From Streptomyces sp. CCM_MD2014 (lineage in GTDB: Bacteria; Actinomycetota; Actinomycetes; Streptomycetales; Streptomycetaceae), in assembly GCF_000772045.1 (NCBI RefSeq), contig NZ_CP009754.1, positions 6,324,001 through 6,388,000 of the forward strand: a stretch of DNA of 64,000 bases, in the 5' to 3' direction. How positions within the stretch are numbered: the stretch's first letter is position 1; each line of letters starts with the position of its first letter. This document shows positions 49,044 through 58,291 of this stretch, one piece after another. The position numbers and the translations under genes were made by a program. The notes beneath the pieces were generated by a model that saw only the letters and a list, made by a program, of their open reading frames with translations, searched no databases and was not told the DNA's origin.

Positions 49044-50507
49044 ATGACGGAACGACCCGCGCAGCGCACCGCCAACCGCCAGCTCGCCGCGCTCATCGCC
49101 GAAGCGGGGTTCTCGAACGCGGGTCTCGCGCGTCGCGTCGACCAGCTCGGGCTCGAACACGGCCTGGACCTTAGATATGACAAGACGTCCGTCACCCGGT
49201 GGCTGCGCGGCCAGCAGCCCCGCGGCACCACCCCGGCCCTGATCGCCGAGGTCTTCACCCGGCGCCTGGGCCGCCGCCTGACCGCCCAGGACCTCGGCCT
49301 GGACGCCTGCGCGCCCGTCTACGCGGGCCTGGAGTTCGCCGGGAGCCCGGAAGAGGCGGTCGACATCGTCGGCGGGCTGTGGCGCAAGGACTCCGGCAGC
49401 CATGCCGAGCTGCGGAAGATCGCCTTCACCCCGGCCGGGCTCGTCGTGCCCAGCCGGGACTGGCTGATCGGCCGCGCCGACGAGAAGGTGGCCCGCACCG
49501 AGGTGCCCGTCCGCATCCCCGCGCAGGGCCGCCCCGCGCCCCCGAGGCTCGCCGTCCCGCTCGACCCGTCCAGGCGCCGGACCCCGGCCGAACGCGGCCC
49601 GGGGCAGAAGGTCAGCGGCGGCGACCTCGCCGCCCTGCGCTCGGTCGGCGAGCTGTTCCGCAGCCTCGACGACCGGTACGGCGGCGGACACGCCCGCCAG
49701 GCCCTCGTGCGCTACCTGGAGCACGAGCTGGAGCCGATGCTGCGCGGCACCTACGGCGAGCAGACCGGCCGGCGCCTCTTCGCCGCCGCCGCCGACCTGA
49801 CCCGGCTCGCCGGCTGGACGTCGTACGACATCGCCGCCCACGGACTCGCCCAGCGCTACTTCGTGCAGGCCCTGCGGCTGTCACAGGCGGCGGCGGACCG
49901 GGCGTACGGCTCGTACGTGCTGGTCACTATGAGCCGGCAGGCCGTCTACCTGGGACACGGGCGGGAGGCCGTGCAGCTCACGCGGGTGGCGCAGCAGGGG
50001 GTCGGCAGCTCGGCGCCGCCGGTCGTGCAGACGCTGCTGCACGCCGCCGAGGCACGGGCGCACGCCGTCCTCGGGGAGGTGCGGGCCTGCACCGCGGCCC
50101 TGGTGCGCGCCGAGCGGGCGCTGGAGGCCGCCCGGCCGGGCGACGAGGTGCCCCACTGGGCGCGCTTCTTCGACGAGGCGCAGCTCGCCGACGAGTTCGG
50201 GCACTGCCACCGCGACCTGCAGCAGTTCCGCGCCGCCGCCCAGCACGCGGAGCGCTCGCTGCAACTGCGCGCCCCCGTCTACGCCCGCAGCCGGCTGTTC
50301 AGCCGGGTCGTCCTCGCCACCGCACGTCTCGGCCTCGGCGAACTCGACCAGGCCTGCCAGCTGGCCGCGGAGGCGGCGGGGCAGGCGGCCGAGATGCGCT
50401 CGGTGCGCGCCACGGAGTACGTCCGCGACTTCGAACGCCGTCTGGAGCCGTACCGGGACGCGGCCCCCGTCCGGGGGTACCGGGACAAGGTGGCGGCCCT
50501 CGGGTAG
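49044..50507 (+). CDS. HTH/TPR-type regulator (NsdA-like)
   Basis: 487 residues. An N-terminal helix-turn-helix-like part (NRQLAALIAEAGFSNAGLARRVDQLG...DKTSVTRWLRGQQPRG) is followed by a region (RLTAQDLGLD, GLWRKDS) and then TPR-like helices to the end (ARAHAVLGEVRACTAALVRAERALEAARP, FRAAAQHAERSLQLR). Layout like NsdA-family negative regulators of Streptomyces differentiation (inferred). ATG at 49044 with GGAG 13 bases upstream. Target genes unknown. Confidence 0.82.
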   Translation: MTERPAQRTANRQLAALIAEAGFSNAGLARRVDQLGLEHGLDLRYDKTSVTRWLRGQQPRGTTPALIAEVFTRRLGRRLTAQDLGLDACAPVYAGLEFAGSPEEAVDIVGGLWRKDSGSHAELRKIAFTPAGLVVPSRDWLIGRADEKVARTEVPVRIPAQGRPAPPRLAVPLDPSRRRTPAERGPGQKVSGGDLAALRSVGELFRSLDDRYGGGHARQALVRYLEHELEPMLRGTYGEQTGRRLFAAAADLTRLAGWTSYDIAAHGLAQRYFVQALRLSQAAADRAYGSYVLVTMSRQAVYLGHGREAVQLTRVAQQGVGSSAPPVVQTLLHAAEARAHAVLGEVRACTAALVRAERALEAARPGDEVPHWARFFDEAQLADEFGHCHRDLQQFRAAAQHAERSLQLRAPVYARSRLFSRVVLATARLGLGELDQACQLAAEAAGQAAEMRSVRATEYVRDFERRLEPYRDAAPVRGYRDKVAALG

Positions 50508-50668
50508 ACGAGAGGCCGACGCGTGCCGCCCCGGCGGCGACGGCCCGGGACGGCGCCGGCCCACCGAGGCCCCACCGCCGGTTCGAGCACCGCGCACCTG
50601 CGGGCGGTGGACCCGGGCCCCGTGCCGGTCGGGATGGCGTGGCCTTCCGGGGTCCGTCCGGACCGGTG

Positions 50669-52075
50669 TCACGCCGCCCGGGCCGGGCCCACGGACTCCG
50701 CCGAGTGCATCGGGCGGTCCAGGCCCAGGTCCGACAGGATCGCCGCCGAGGCGCGGTGGCCCGAGTGGAGCGCGCCCTGGACGGTGCTGGTGTCGCGGTG
50801 GTCGCCGCACACGTACAGCCCGGCCAGCAGCCGTACCGGCCTGCGCGGGTCGTGCGGCGGGCGCATCGCGGGCACCGCCTCGGGCGTGTGGTGCACGGCG
50901 AGGGTCTCCCAGCGGTCGGTCGGGGTGCCGTAGAGGCGGGAGAGATGGATGCGTACGGCGGTGTCGAGGTCGGGCGGGGGAGGGCCGAGGACCGTCGACG
51001 AGACCAGGGTGCGGCCGGCGGGCGCGCGGGACGGGTCCACTCGGCTGATCTGCGCCGTGTGGGCGACCGGGCCGCCGCGGTCGGCGTCGAGCAGCAGGGA
51101 CGCACCGGTCGTCGGCGGTTCGTCGGTGGTGTGGTGGACCACCGTCACCGGGTGGAAGTCCGGCACCCGCAGGCCCGGCAGCAGATCGGCCGCCGCACGG
51201 GCGTCGGTCGCCACCAGGACGGCCCGGCAGCGGATGACGCCGTGCTCCGCGGTGGTCACGGCGTTGGTCGCCACCGAGGTGACGCGCACCCCGGTGTGCA
51301 CGGTGCCCGGCGGCAGCGACCGCGCCATGTGCTCCGGCAGGGCCTCCGCGCCGCCCTCCGGCAGCGCCAGCCGCCCGCCGGCGAAGGCGCGCAGCGCGAG
51401 GTCCGCGCACCGGCTGGAGGTCGTGAGGTCCGGGTCGTACAGCAGGGCGGCGAGCAGCGGACGCAGGAAACCGTCGATCGTGCGGGCCGGCAGTCCGCGG
51501 GCGGCCAGCGCCCGGGCGGCGGGCAGTTCCGGGCGGGTCAGCAGCCGCTCGGCCGGGGTGTGCGCCAGCCGGGCCAGCGCGGCACCGAGCCGGGCCTGGT
51601 CCACCGCGGTGCCGAGCGGGGCGCCGGCGCGGGTGCGGGGCGCCGTGGCGGGACTGCCGGGTGCGGCCCCGGCTGTGTGGATCGTGCGCCGGGGCACGGA
51701 GATCGAGCGGGGGGCGCTCGCGAGGGCGCGTACCGCATGGAGTGCGCCCCGCGCGCTCCGTACGCCCGCCGGGGCGCCCGCGCGGTGGTGCCGGCCCTCG
51801 CTGTGCAGCAGGACGCCGGGGGCGAAGGGCAGCAGCGCGAGGCCGTCGAGCCCGGGGGTGCGGCGCAGTTCGGGATACGCCGTGGACAGCAGCTGTCCGA
51901 TTCTGTCGAGCCGGAAACCGTCGACCTTCTCGGTGCTCATCCGGCCGCCCACCGTATGGGCGGCCTCCAGGACCGTGGTCGTCACTCCTGCGCTGGTCAG
52001 CCGTTCCGCCGCGGCGAGTCCGGCGATCCCGGCCCCCACGACGACGACGTCCGCCTGGTACGCGGGCTCAAGCAC
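50669..52075 (-). CDS. FAD-dependent oxidoreductase (amine oxidase/desaturase-like)
   Basis: 468 residues. N-terminal FAD-binding motif DVVVVGAGIAGLAAAERLTSAG and a second GGRMSTEKVDGFRLDRIGQLL; C-terminal FAD-contact segment LYVCGDHRDTSTVQGALHSGHRAS. Resembles protoporphyrinogen/amine oxidase or carotenoid desaturase-like NAD(P)-binding proteins. GTG start with GGAGG upstream. Substrate unknown; no carotenoid genes are near. Confidence 0.86.
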   Translation of the reverse strand: MLEPAYQADVVVVGAGIAGLAAAERLTSAGVTTTVLEAAHTVGGRMSTEKVDGFRLDRIGQLLSTAYPELRRTPGLDGLALLPFAPGVLLHSEGRHHRAGAPAGVRSARGALHAVRALASAPRSISVPRRTIHTAGAAPGSPATAPRTRAGAPLGTAVDQARLGAALARLAHTPAERLLTRPELPAARALAARGLPARTIDGFLRPLLAALLYDPDLTTSSRCADLALRAFAGGRLALPEGGAEALPEHMARSLPPGTVHTGVRVTSVATNAVTTAEHGVIRCRAVLVATDARAAADLLPGLRVPDFHPVTVVHHTTDEPPTTGASLLLDADRGGPVAHTAQISRVDPSRAPAGRTLVSSTVLGPPPPDLDTAVRIHLSRLYGTPTDRWETLAVHHTPEAVPAMRPPHDPRRPVRLLAGLYVCGDHRDTSTVQGALHSGHRASAAILSDLGLDRPMHSAESVGPARAA

Positions 52076-52332
52076 GTGCCCCTCCTCGAGGTTGCGCGGC
52101 CGCTGGGAACGTCATGCCCCCAACAGGCTTGAGGAATACCCGAGTTCGAGACGAGGTTAGGGTCAGGAACGGTCAGGGGGAGTCGCACGGAGGCGGTACA
52201 CGGTCGCACACCGGTCGCATGCGGGGCCGATACGGCCGCCGTTCGGTCGGCACTCGGTTGCCAATCGGTCGGCGACCGGTCGCCGTTCGGCCGTCGTCCA
52301 GGCGCCAGGGGCGGTGTACGACACGCGTACGC

Positions 52333-53265
52333 CTACAGCGCCGCCCGGATCGCCCCGTCGATCTCCGGGAACGCGAAGCGGAAGCCCGAGTCCAGCAGGC
52401 GCGCGGGAAGGACCCTGGCGCTGCCGAGCACGTCGCCCGCCATCTCGCCGAGCGCCGCCCGCAGTACCGGCGCCGGCACCGCGAACGGCGCCGGGCGGTG
52501 CAGCACCCGCCCCATGGCCACCGTCACCTCACGGTTCGTCACCGGCTGAGGGGCGGTCAGGTTGAACGGGCCGGACAGGTCGTCCCGGTCCATCAGGTGC
52601 CGGATCGCCGCCACCTCGTCGTGCAGCGCCACGAAGGACCAGTACTGCGACCCGTCGCCCAGCCGCCCGCCGAGCCCCGCCCGGAAGAGCGGGAACAGCC
52701 GCCCCCAGGCGCCGCCCCCGCGCGCCACGACCAGCCCGGTCCGGGTGAACACCGTCCGCACGCCCGCCTCCCGCGCCGGGGCCGCCGCGGCCTCCCACTC
52801 CACGCACAGGCCCGGCAGGAAGCCCTCCCCGGCGGGCGCGTCCTCGTCCACGGGCCGGTCGCCCGTCTCGCCGTAGAAGCCGATCGCGCTGCCGTTCACG
52901 AAGACGCGCGGCCGCCGCTCCAGCGAGGCGACGGCCTCCGCGAGCGCCGTCGTGCCGTGCACCCTGCTGCTGCGGATGCGCGTCTTGTACGCGTCGGTCC
53001 AGCGGCGGTCGCCCACCCCGGCCCCGGCCAGATTGACCACCGCGTCGCAGCCCTCCAGCCCGGCCGCGTCCACCCGCCCGTTCTCCGGGTCCCAGCGGAC
53101 CTCGTCCGGGCCCCCGGGCGCGCGCCGCACCAGGCGCACCACCTCGTGCCCGTCCGCGGTCAGGGACCGCGCCAGCGCGCCGCCGATGAGACCGGAGGCG
53201 CCGGCCACCGCGATGCGGGAACGTCCCGTGCCCAGGCGTCCGTCGTTCACGCGTCCGTCGTTCAT
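52333..53265 (-). CDS. TIGR01777-family NAD-dependent epimerase
   Basis: 310 residues. Rossmann motif IAVAGASGLIGGALARSL, GVGDRRWTDAYKTRIRSSRVHGT and FVNGSAIGFYGETGDRP are typical of the TIGR01777/SulA-like epimerase group. Ends with SGFRFAFPEIDGAIRAAL. The first residues come from a 15-bp tandem duplication (MNDGR-VNDGR), leaving two possible starts, ATG 53265 or GTG 53250. Function unknown; often linked to cell-division inhibition or lipoate. Confidence 0.85.
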   Translation of the reverse strand: MNDGRVNDGRLGTGRSRIAVAGASGLIGGALARSLTADGHEVVRLVRRAPGGPDEVRWDPENGRVDAAGLEGCDAVVNLAGAGVGDRRWTDAYKTRIRSSRVHGTTALAEAVASLERRPRVFVNGSAIGFYGETGDRPVDEDAPAGEGFLPGLCVEWEAAAAPAREAGVRTVFTRTGLVVARGGGAWGRLFPLFRAGLGGRLGDGSQYWSFVALHDEVAAIRHLMDRDDLSGPFNLTAPQPVTNREVTVAMGRVLHRPAPFAVPAPVLRAALGEMAGDVLGSARVLPARLLDSGFRFAFPEIDGAIRAAL

Positions 53266-53324
53266 GGCCCCATCCTGCCGGGCGGCCCGGAGAAAACCAC
53301 GGAACGCTCCCCCTCACCGCGTCG

Positions 53325-53330
53325 TACAGT
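53325..53330 (+). promoter_or_regulatory. -10 box of leaderless acetyltransferase gene
   Basis: TACAGT lies seven bases before the ATG at 53338 and no ribosome-binding site is present, so the mRNA probably starts at the ATG. Confidence 0.5.
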
Positions 53331-53337
53331 GACCGTC

Positions 53338-53871
53338 ATGCCAGCCCCGCACATACGCAACGCCAGGTCCGAGGACGAGCAGCCGCTGCGCCGGATCGAC
53401 CTCGAGACCTGGTCCTACCTGCACGCCGTCTCGCCCCCGCCGGGACCGGACGACCCCTTCTTCCGCGACACCTGCGGGCCCGAGGCCCACCTGGTCGCCG
53501 AACTCGACGGCGCCGTCGTCGGCTACGTCCGCCTCGGCCTCCCCACCCCGCTGGCCTCCAACGCCCACGTCCGCCAGATCCGCGGCCTCGCCGTCGCCGA
53601 CGCGGCCCGCGGCCACGGCGTGGGGCGGGCCCTGGTCCGGGCCGCCGTCGAAGAGGCCCGGCAGGGGGGCTTCCGCCGGATCACCCTGCGGGTCCTCGGC
53701 CACAACACGGCCGCCCGGAAGCTCTACGAGTCGGAGGGCTTCGTCGTCGAGGGCGTGCAGCCCGAGGAGTTCCACCTCGACGGCCGGTACGTCGACGACG
53801 TCCTGATGGGACAGATGCTCACCGGCCGGCACGGCCAGGGCGGCCCGGGCGGGGCTGCGCTCACGACGTGA
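53338..53871 (+). CDS. GNAT-family N-acetyltransferase
   Basis: 177 residues. GNAT core with the acetyl-CoA loop VRQIRGLAVADAARGHGVGRALVRAAVEEARQGG, then ITLRVLGHNTAARKLYESEGFVVEG and HLDGRYVDDVLMGQML. RimI-like. No ribosome-binding site; leaderless start. The 3' end overlaps the convergent MarP gene by 11 bp. Substrate unknown. Confidence 0.9.
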   Translation: MPAPHIRNARSEDEQPLRRIDLETWSYLHAVSPPPGPDDPFFRDTCGPEAHLVAELDGAVVGYVRLGLPTPLASNAHVRQIRGLAVADAARGHGVGRALVRAAVEEARQGGFRRITLRVLGHNTAARKLYESEGFVVEGVQPEEFHLDGRYVDDVLMGQMLTGRHGQGGPGGAALTT

Positions 53872-55045
53872 CCGGCTCGCCCGTGTCCACCGCCCGCGTG
53901 GCGTTCGCCGCGTCGCGCGCCTCCGGCGCCACCTCGGCCGCCGTCAGCACGTAGCCGGTCTCGGCGTCGGAGGTGGAACGGGCGAACACCACGCCGTACA
54001 CCCGGCCGTCGGTGGTCAGCAGGGGGCCGCCCGAGTTGCCCGGGCGGACCGTGGAACGGACCGAGTAGATCTCCCGGGTGACGCTCTCGTCGTTGTAGAT
54101 GTTCTGACCGGTGGCGCGGATCCGGTTCGCCACCGTCGCCGCCCGCAGGTCCAGCGCGCCGTCCTGCGGATAGCCCGCGACCACCGCCGCGTCGCCCCGC
54201 GCGGCGTCCTCGTCGAACCGCAGCACCGGCGCCCTCAGGCCGGGGACGTACAGCACGGCCACGTCCTTGTCCGGGTCGAACAGCACCACCCGCGCCTCGT
54301 GCGCCGGGCCCACCCCGCCGACCCGCACGGTCGGGTCGTCGATGCCGGCCACCACGTGGGCGTTGGTCATCACGTGCTCCGGCGCGTACACGAAGCCGCT
54401 GCCCTCCCGGCCCTGGGTGCCGGCCACGCCCTCCACCTTCACCGTGCTGAGCTTGGCCGCCCGGGTGGCCGCGGGCGTGACGCTGTCGCCGGACGGCTCG
54501 GCGACCTCGGCGGCCGAGTCGTTCTCGAACGGGTTGAAGACCTGTGGGAACCCGGCGTCCGACAGCGCCGACGTCGCCCGCGAGAACCAGGCCGGTGTGG
54601 TGTCCGGCATCACCCGCTGGACCCCGCCCAGCACACTCGATTCCCGGATCGCCGAGGTGAGCAGCGAGGACGAGGAGGCCGCCAGCACGCTCGCCGCCAC
54701 CCACGCCACGATCAGCGCCGCCGCCGCGTTCGCCACCGCCCCGCCGATCCCGTCGGCCACCCGGAGCGGACCGGCGTCCAGCTCCCGGCGCAGCCGCAGC
54801 GCGAGACGCCCCGCCAGTTCGTGGCCCACCATCGCCGGCAGCAGCACCGTCACCACCGCGACCACCGTCGCCGCCGTCGAGCCCCGCGCCACCAGGTCCA
54901 TCACCCACGGCAGGATCCACACGCCGATCACCGCACCGCCCACGAAGCCGGCCAGCGACACACAGCCGGCCACCAGCCCGCGCCGGTACCCGGACGCCGC
55001 GTAGGCCAGCACCACCAGCAGCAGCACAATGTCGAGCAGGTCCAC
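53861..55045 (-). CDS. MarP-like membrane serine protease (CvpA + trypsin-like)
   Basis: 394 residues. Four membrane helices of the CvpA type (VVLLLVVLAYAASGYRRGLVAG first) and a trypsin-like domain with His230 (TNAHVV), Asp261 (DKDVAVLYV) and Ser338 (GNSGGPLL). In Mycobacterium MarP cleaves a peptidoglycan hydrolase and gives acid tolerance (established for family). GTG start with AAAGGCGG upstream. Divergent from a PGRP-type amidase gene, so a joint role in the cell wall is possible. Confidence 0.9.
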   Translation of the reverse strand: MDLLDIVLLLVVLAYAASGYRRGLVAGCVSLAGFVGGAVIGVWILPWVMDLVARGSTAATVVAVVTVLLPAMVGHELAGRLALRLRRELDAGPLRVADGIGGAVANAAAALIVAWVAASVLAASSSSLLTSAIRESSVLGGVQRVMPDTTPAWFSRATSALSDAGFPQVFNPFENDSAAEVAEPSGDSVTPAATRAAKLSTVKVEGVAGTQGREGSGFVYAPEHVMTNAHVVAGIDDPTVRVGGVGPAHEARVVLFDPDKDVAVLYVPGLRAPVLRFDEDAARGDAAVVAGYPQDGALDLRAATVANRIRATGQNIYNDESVTREIYSVRSTVRPGNSGGPLLTTDGRVYGVVFARSTSDAETGYVLTAAEVAPEARDAANATRAVDTGEPVTS

Positions 55046-55254
55046 GCGAACCGCCTTTCTGCCGGACCCGGGACCCTCAGTACGTGCCGTACCGGGCCGA
55101 TGATCAGCCTGAGGCGCACGGCTGTCCGAAAACGGCTACCCCGTGCGAGCGAACGTGTGCGGTCAACCGTGGAACGCCGTGCACCGGGACGATGGTTCCA
55201 CCGGGTGGCACACCACACATCGCGGACAGAGCGGATCCGCCGGACAGTAGGACC

Positions 55255-56076
55255 ATGCGAGTCTTCCGAGGACCGCGCCGGGCCCGGGAGCGCCGTACCT
55301 CCGGCATACCCGGCGCCGCCCGCACGCCGGTCGCGGCGCGGGCGCTGCTCGGCGCACTGCCCGGCCTGGCCGCCGTCGCCGCGCTCTTCCTGTGCGCGAA
55401 CGGAGTGGAACGGGCGGCCGACGAACAGACCGCCCGCGCCGCCCCGGCCGCCGCCGACCGGTATGCCGCGCCCCGGCCCGACATCGTGCCCCGGTCGGTC
55501 TGGCTGGGCGACGCCGCCCGCGCCCAGCCCGCCCCGCGCTACGACGACAAGGTCGTCGCCGTCTTCATCCACCACACGGACACGCCGAACGGCTACGACT
55601 GCGCCGACGTGCCGGCCATCCTGCGCGGGGTGTACCAGGGGCAGACGGGCGCCCGGGACTGGGACGACATCGGCTACAACTTCGTCGTCGACCGCTGCGG
55701 CACCGTCTACGAGGGGCGGGCCGGCGGGATCGACCGTCCCGTCACCGGCGCCCACACCCAGGGCTTCAACCACCGCACCACCGGCATCGCCGCCCTCGGC
55801 ACCTACACCGAGGGCGTGCCCGTCCCCGATGCGCTGACCGACGCGATCGCCGCCGTGGCCGCCTGGAAACTGGGCGAGAGCGGCACCGACCCGCGGGGGA
55901 AGGTCGCCCTCGTCTCCAGCAACGGCCTCAGCCGGTTCGCCGCGGGCGCCACCGCCACGCTGCCCGCCGTCGCGGGCCACGACGACGGCTACGCGACCAG
56001 CTGCCCGGGCGCGGCCCTCACCGCACGCCTCGGCGACATCAGGGACACGGCGGCCCGTCTCCAGGGCCGCGCCTGA
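55255..56076 (+). CDS. Peptidoglycan-recognition N-acetylmuramoyl-L-alanine amidase-like protein
   Basis: 273 residues. Signal-anchor near residues 30-48 (LLGALPGLAAVAALFLCANG). PGRP/amidase_2 domain with FIHHTDTPNGYDC, DDIGYNFVVDRCGTVYEGRAGG, GAHTQGFNHRTTGIAALG and a C-terminal GHDDGYATSCPG: the two His and the Cys are the zinc ligands of amidases. Outside the cell. ATG at 55255 chosen from protein sense. Divergent from MarP. Confidence 0.92.
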   Translation: MRVFRGPRRARERRTSGIPGAARTPVAARALLGALPGLAAVAALFLCANGVERAADEQTARAAPAAADRYAAPRPDIVPRSVWLGDAARAQPAPRYDDKVVAVFIHHTDTPNGYDCADVPAILRGVYQGQTGARDWDDIGYNFVVDRCGTVYEGRAGGIDRPVTGAHTQGFNHRTTGIAALGTYTEGVPVPDALTDAIAAVAAWKLGESGTDPRGKVALVSSNGLSRFAAGATATLPAVAGHDDGYATSCPGAALTARLGDIRDTAARLQGRA

Positions 56077-56090
56077 CCGCTCCCGTCGTC

Positions 56091-56612
56091 TCAGCCCGGG
56101 CCGAACCTCGCCCACAGGCGGGGCAGGCGCTCGGCGAGGGCGCGGTCGTTCTCCAGGTCGATCGGCGCACCCAGCGGCTCGGCGGGCGCGGGCGCGATGC
56201 CCAGGTCGGGAGCGACGGAGCCGGTGAGCTGCTCGTAGGCCTCGTCGGCCGCGTATCCCAGCTCCTCGCCGTCGCCGTCGAGCTCGTCGTCGAAGTCGTC
56301 CAGCAGCTCGGCGAGCGAGTCGGGATCGTGCACGGCGCCCTCGTAGACCTCGCGGCCCTGGCCGATCAGCCAGCAGCGGAAGAAGTCGAACGCGTCGTCG
56401 CTCGCCCCGCCGAGGAGCACCCACGCGGCGGCCCACAGGTCCCAGGCGCAGGCGCGGTTGTAGCGGGCCTCGAAGTGGCGGGCGAAGTCGAGCACCAGGT
56501 CCGGGTCCATGCCGAGCAGCCGCTCCACGAGCAGGTCGGCCTGGTCCTCGGGATCACCGTCAGCGCGCCGGCGCGCGTCGTCGATCAGCTCCCAGAACTC
56601 CGTCTCGTCCAT
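56091..56612 (-). CDS. DUF4240 protein
   Basis: 173 residues. Opens MDETEFWELIDDARRRADGDPEDQADLLVERLLGMDPDLVLDFARHFEARYNRACAWDLWAAAWVL, then DDAFDFFRCWLIGQGREVYEGA, the DUF4240 core. The acidic middle may face a partner protein. Convergent with the amidase gene. Role unknown. Confidence 0.88.
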   Translation of the reverse strand: MDETEFWELIDDARRRADGDPEDQADLLVERLLGMDPDLVLDFARHFEARYNRACAWDLWAAAWVLLGGASDDAFDFFRCWLIGQGREVYEGAVHDPDSLAELLDDFDDELDGDGEELGYAADEAYEQLTGSVAPDLGIAPAPAEPLGAPIDLENDRALAERLPRLWARFGPG

Positions 56613-56676
56613 CACGGGTCCAGCATCTGCCTTGAGCGCGAGCGGCGCACGCGGAGTACGGCGGATCGTTATGCGC

Positions 56677-56830
56677 GGGTGCCTCCGGCGGTGGGGCGGG
56701 GTGCCTGCGGCGCGTTTGCTTCCGGCGGTGGCGCGGGCTGCCTGCGGCGCCTGTGCGGGTGCCTTCGGCGGTGGGGGTGCGGGGTGCCTGCGGCGCCTGT
56801 GCGGGTTCGGTGGGGGTGCGGGTAGCGCTT
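56677..56830. repeat. Imperfect tandem repeat array I
   Basis: GCCTGCGGCGCCTGTGCGGG occurs at about 56740 and 56786 with intervening GGCGGTGGGG units. Part of the 669-bp gap that has no gene. Confidence 0.65.
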
Positions 56831-56858
56831 TGGGTGCGTTGTGGGTCGGGGTCGGGCC

Positions 56859-56949
56859 GGGGGGTGTCCGTCCTCGGAACGGCGCGGAATCGGTCACTTA
56901 CAGAGGCGCGGGGCGTTGACGCGCCAACCGCTGCGGGCGGACACCCCCC
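56859..56949. repeat. Inverted repeat around a 67-bp insert
   Basis: GGGGGGTGTCCG (56859-56870) and CGGACACCCCCC (56938-56949) are perfect arms, enclosing GC-rich sequence. Confidence 0.55.
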
Positions 56950-56995
56950 GACCCGCCCCCTCCTCGCCGTACGCGGCTGCCGGCCGCCGTCGTCG

Positions 56996-57048
56996 TAGCT
57001 GCGGGCAGTCGTGCCGCTGGGGCGGCACGGGTGGGCGCAGCGGCACCC
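56996..57048. repeat. Dispersed Streptomyces repeat with hairpin
   Basis: Contains CGTGCCGC-TGGG-GCGGCACG (57010-57029), an 8-bp stem, within a GCTGCGGGCAGTC...GCAGCGGCACC sequence that I recall as a frequent intergenic repeat in streptomycetes. Confidence 0.6.
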
Positions 57049-57272
57049 CGCAACGCCGGGCCGCGTCACCCACCCCGGCCCGCACCCACGCCGGGCACCC
57101 CGCAACGCCGGGCCGCGTCACCCACCCCCGCACCCGCGCCGGGCACCCCGCGGGCGCCGGGCCGCGCGACCGGCCCCGCGCCACACCCACGCCGGGTGAC
57201 CGGGCAACCCCGGGGCCGGTGGGCCCACCCCGCACCCACGCCGGGTGCCACGCCCACGCCGGGCCGCAGCAC
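57049..57272. repeat. Imperfect tandem repeat array II
   Basis: CACCCCGCAACGCCGGGCCG recurs near 57045 and 57097, with CACCCACGCCGGG near 57083, 57185 and 57235. Directly downstream of the WYL gene; no coding frame is likely. Confidence 0.65.
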
Positions 57273-57281
57273 CCCGTCGGC

Positions 57282-58265
57282 TCACCTCCCGTACAACTCC
57301 GCCAACCGCCCCGCATCCCGAGCGAAGCGCCCCCGCAGGGACGCCGGTGCCAGCACCTCCACCTCCGGCCCCAGCCCGCGGAGCTGCTCGTGCGCGACCT
57401 CCTCCGACTCCACCGGCAGCGTCACCGTCACCCAGCCGTCCGCGTCCGGCGCCCCCGCGGCCTCCAGCGCCACCCGCGCGGACAGCGCCTCGACGGCGTA
57501 CGGCAGCCTGCGTACGCCGTCGGCGGACAGCCGCACCACGACCTCCGCCCGCAGGATCGACCGCGCGAACTGCTCGGCCCGCTCCGCCCAGAACGCGGGC
57601 AGGTCGAAGTCCCCGTCCCGGTCGAAGCGCTCCTCGCCCGCCTCCACCGCCGTGAAGCGGTCGATGCGGTACACGCGGAACGCACCGTCACCCGCCGCCC
57701 GCGCGACCCTCGCGCACAGGTACCAGACCCCGGCCTTCAGCACGAGGCCGTACGGCTCCAGCTCCCGGACGACCTCCTCCTCCCCGCGCCGGTAACGCGC
57801 CGCGACGCGCCGGTCGTCCCAGACCGCGTCCGCCACCGCGGGCAGCAGCTCGGGCGTCTCGGGCTCGCGGAACCAGTTCGGCGCGTCCAGATGGAACCGC
57901 TGCGCCGCCGTACGGGAGGCGTCCCGCAGGGAGGGGAGCAGGGCCGCCGACACCTTCAGGCGGGCCGCCGAGGCCGCGTCCTCCAGGCCCATCTCGCGCA
58001 GCGCCCCGGGGACCCCGGACAGGAACAGCGCCTCCGCCTCGCCCCGCGCCAGACCGGTCAGGCGGGTGCGGTAGCCGCCGATCAGGCGGTATCCGCCGGC
58101 CCGGCCGCGCTCCGCGTACACCGGCACGCCCGCCTCCGACAGGGCCTGCGCGTCCCGCGTGACGGTTCGCTCCGACACCTCCAGCTCCCGGGCCAGCTCG
58201 GCGGCGGTCATGGCCGGGCGGGACTGGAGGAGCAGCACCATCTTGATCAGTCGGGCAGCGCGCAT
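57282..58265 (-). CDS. WYL-domain helix-turn-helix regulator
   Basis: 327 residues. N-terminal HTH_11 (RAARLIKMVLLLQSRPAMTAAELARELEVSERTVTRDAQALSEAGVPVYAERGRAGGYRL) and a WYL domain (YGLVLKAGVWYLCARV, RVYRIDRFTAVEA). WYL proteins bind nucleic acids or nucleotides and control stress genes. A GTG at 58271 is an alternative start two codons earlier. Convergent neither side; upstream end faces aceE's terminator. Confidence 0.9.
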   Translation of the reverse strand: MRAARLIKMVLLLQSRPAMTAAELARELEVSERTVTRDAQALSEAGVPVYAERGRAGGYRLIGGYRTRLTGLARGEAEALFLSGVPGALREMGLEDAASAARLKVSAALLPSLRDASRTAAQRFHLDAPNWFREPETPELLPAVADAVWDDRRVAARYRRGEEEVVRELEPYGLVLKAGVWYLCARVARAAGDGAFRVYRIDRFTAVEAGEERFDRDGDFDLPAFWAERAEQFARSILRAEVVVRLSADGVRRLPYAVEALSARVALEAAGAPDADGWVTVTLPVESEEVAHEQLRGLGPEVEVLAPASLRGRFARDAGRLAELYGR

Positions 58266-58291
58266 CCCCACATGATGCCGGAGGGCGCGGA

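Noticed and set aside
50669..52075. Carotenoid biosynthesis gene
   Set aside because: FAD motifs only; no crt neighbours, so a general call is kept.
57049..57272. Small Gly/Ala/Arg-rich ORFs in the repeat arrays
   Set aside because: They arise from tandem repeats and have no ribosome-binding site.
56677..57272. CRISPR array
   Set aside because: Units are adjacent and degenerate, with no regular unique spacers and no cas genes.
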